A DNA stretch of 64,000 nt from Streptomyces sp. NBC_01689 (GTDB lineage: Bacteria; Actinomycetota; Actinomycetes; Streptomycetales; Streptomycetaceae). Below are positions 63,634 to 64,000 of this stretch, in pieces; the first letter of the stretch is position 1, and every line of letters begins with the position of its first letter. The notes under the pieces are model-generated. The model had not been told where the DNA came from. It saw only the letters and a program-made list of their open reading frames with translations, and ran no database searches. The stretch is from NCBI RefSeq assembly GCF_036250675.1, contig NZ_CP109592.1:6882001-6946000 (forward strand), written 5' to 3'. A program made the translations under genes and the position numbers.

Positions 63634-64000
63634 ATGGGACTCACCATCGGCGTCGACATCGGCGGCACGAAGATCGCGGCCGGTGTGGTCGACGAGGAAG
63701 GCAACATCCTCTCGACGCACAAGGTGCCGACTCCCAGCACGCCGCAGGGCATCGTGGACGCCATCGCCGCCGCCGTCGAGGGTGCGCGAGCCGGTCACGA
63801 CATCGTCGGGGTGGGCATCGGTGCGGCCGGTTACGTGAACCGCCAGCGCTCGACGGTCTACTTCGCGCCCAACATCGACTGGCGGCAGGAGCCGCTCAAG
63901 GCCGAGGTCGAGGCGCGCGTGGGGCTGCCGGTCGTGGTGGAGAACGACGCGAACGCGGCGGCGTGGGGCGAGTACAAGTTCGGCGCGGGCAAGGGCCACC
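63634..64000 (+). CDS. glkA: Glucokinase, ROK family (partial)
   Basis: First 122 residues of the ROK glucokinase that phosphorylates glucose and, in S. coelicolor, is needed for carbon catabolite repression. The phosphate motif DIGGTKIAAGVV is at residues 8-19, and the sugar-binding VVVENDANAAAWGEY lies near the window edge. GAGGGA lies before the ATG. The zinc-binding CxCGxxGC part lies beyond the window. The sequence closely resembles S. coelicolor GlkA, which anchors the genus assignment. Confidence 0.95.
   Translation, partial: MGLTIGVDIGGTKIAAGVVDEEGNILSTHKVPTPSTPQGIVDAIAAAVEGARAGHDIVGVGIGAAGYVNRQRSTVYFAPNIDWRQEPLKAEVEARVGLPVVVENDANAAAWGEYKFGAGKGH

Overview
The window is a very GC-rich piece of actinobacterial chromosome, almost certainly from a Streptomyces species. 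The evidence is strong third-position GC bias, frequent GTG starts, T-poor hairpin terminators, many probable leaderless promoters, and gene families and order matching the S. coelicolor segment that runs up to glkA. I see no rRNA, tRNA, CRISPR array, prophage or insertion sequence. Most genes are core metabolic or envelope genes.

Layout. (1) 0-10 kb, minus strand: a cut-off WYL regulator, pyruvate dehydrogenase E1 (aceE), a GntR/FCD regulator, the two-lipoyl-domain E2 (sucB), dihydrolipoamide dehydrogenase and leucyl aminopeptidase. (2) 10.4-18.3 kb: three cobamide nucleotide-loop genes (cobS, cobT, and cobU fused to a beta-lactamase-fold domain), interleaved with a membrane lysyltransferase-like pair and a methyltransferase. 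(3) 18.4-27.1 kb: a small acidic protein, a methyltransferase with a probable CTG start, a DUF3043 membrane protein, pspA with its PspAA partner, a two-component system and an RND transporter. (4) 27.3-33.8 kb: nadA divergent from the Fe-S carrier erpA, a membrane-anchored unknown, an adenosine-kinase-like sugar kinase, and a cysteine desulfurase fused to a TusA domain.

(5) 34-44.8 kb is the respiratory core: ctaC-ctaD-ctaF, an L,D-transpeptidase, a receiver-like protein, ctaE-qcrC-qcrA-qcrB (together the bcc-aa3 supercomplex), and trpD. (6) 44.8-49.7 kb: dispersed repeats, a SAM-IV riboswitch with a possible six-codon leader peptide upstream of a SufS-like enzyme, a stand-alone Lrp ligand-binding domain coupled to a rhomboid protease, a zinc-ribbon protein and an NYN RNase-like protein. 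(7) 50-56.2 kb, cell-envelope genes: two tandem NlpC/P60 hydrolases, a lipoprotein peptidase, a GT87 glycosyltransferase and a PimB-like mannosyltransferase. (8) 56.2-64 kb: a repeat array, a Tat-exported cholesterol oxidase, a long-chain acyl-CoA ligase, a metallophosphoesterase, a START-like protein, an ArsA-like ATPase with an altered P-loop, a DUF5304-like protein and the start of glucokinase glkA.

How it works together: central carbon entry (PDH, glucokinase), NAD and Fe-S supply (nadA, erpA, two desulfurases), and the terminal respiratory chain sit close together, with envelope maintenance and stress genes around them. I did not find a clearly new multi-gene system. The most interesting signals are regulatory: a perfect 21-bp palindrome over the ctaE start and its -10-like box, a pair of matching operators at nadA, a hairpin at the likely 5' end of the ctaC mRNA, a C-rich/G-poor leader before the RND gene, the SAM-IV/leader-peptide arrangement, and at least thirteen genes with a TANNNT box 6-8 nt before the start codon.
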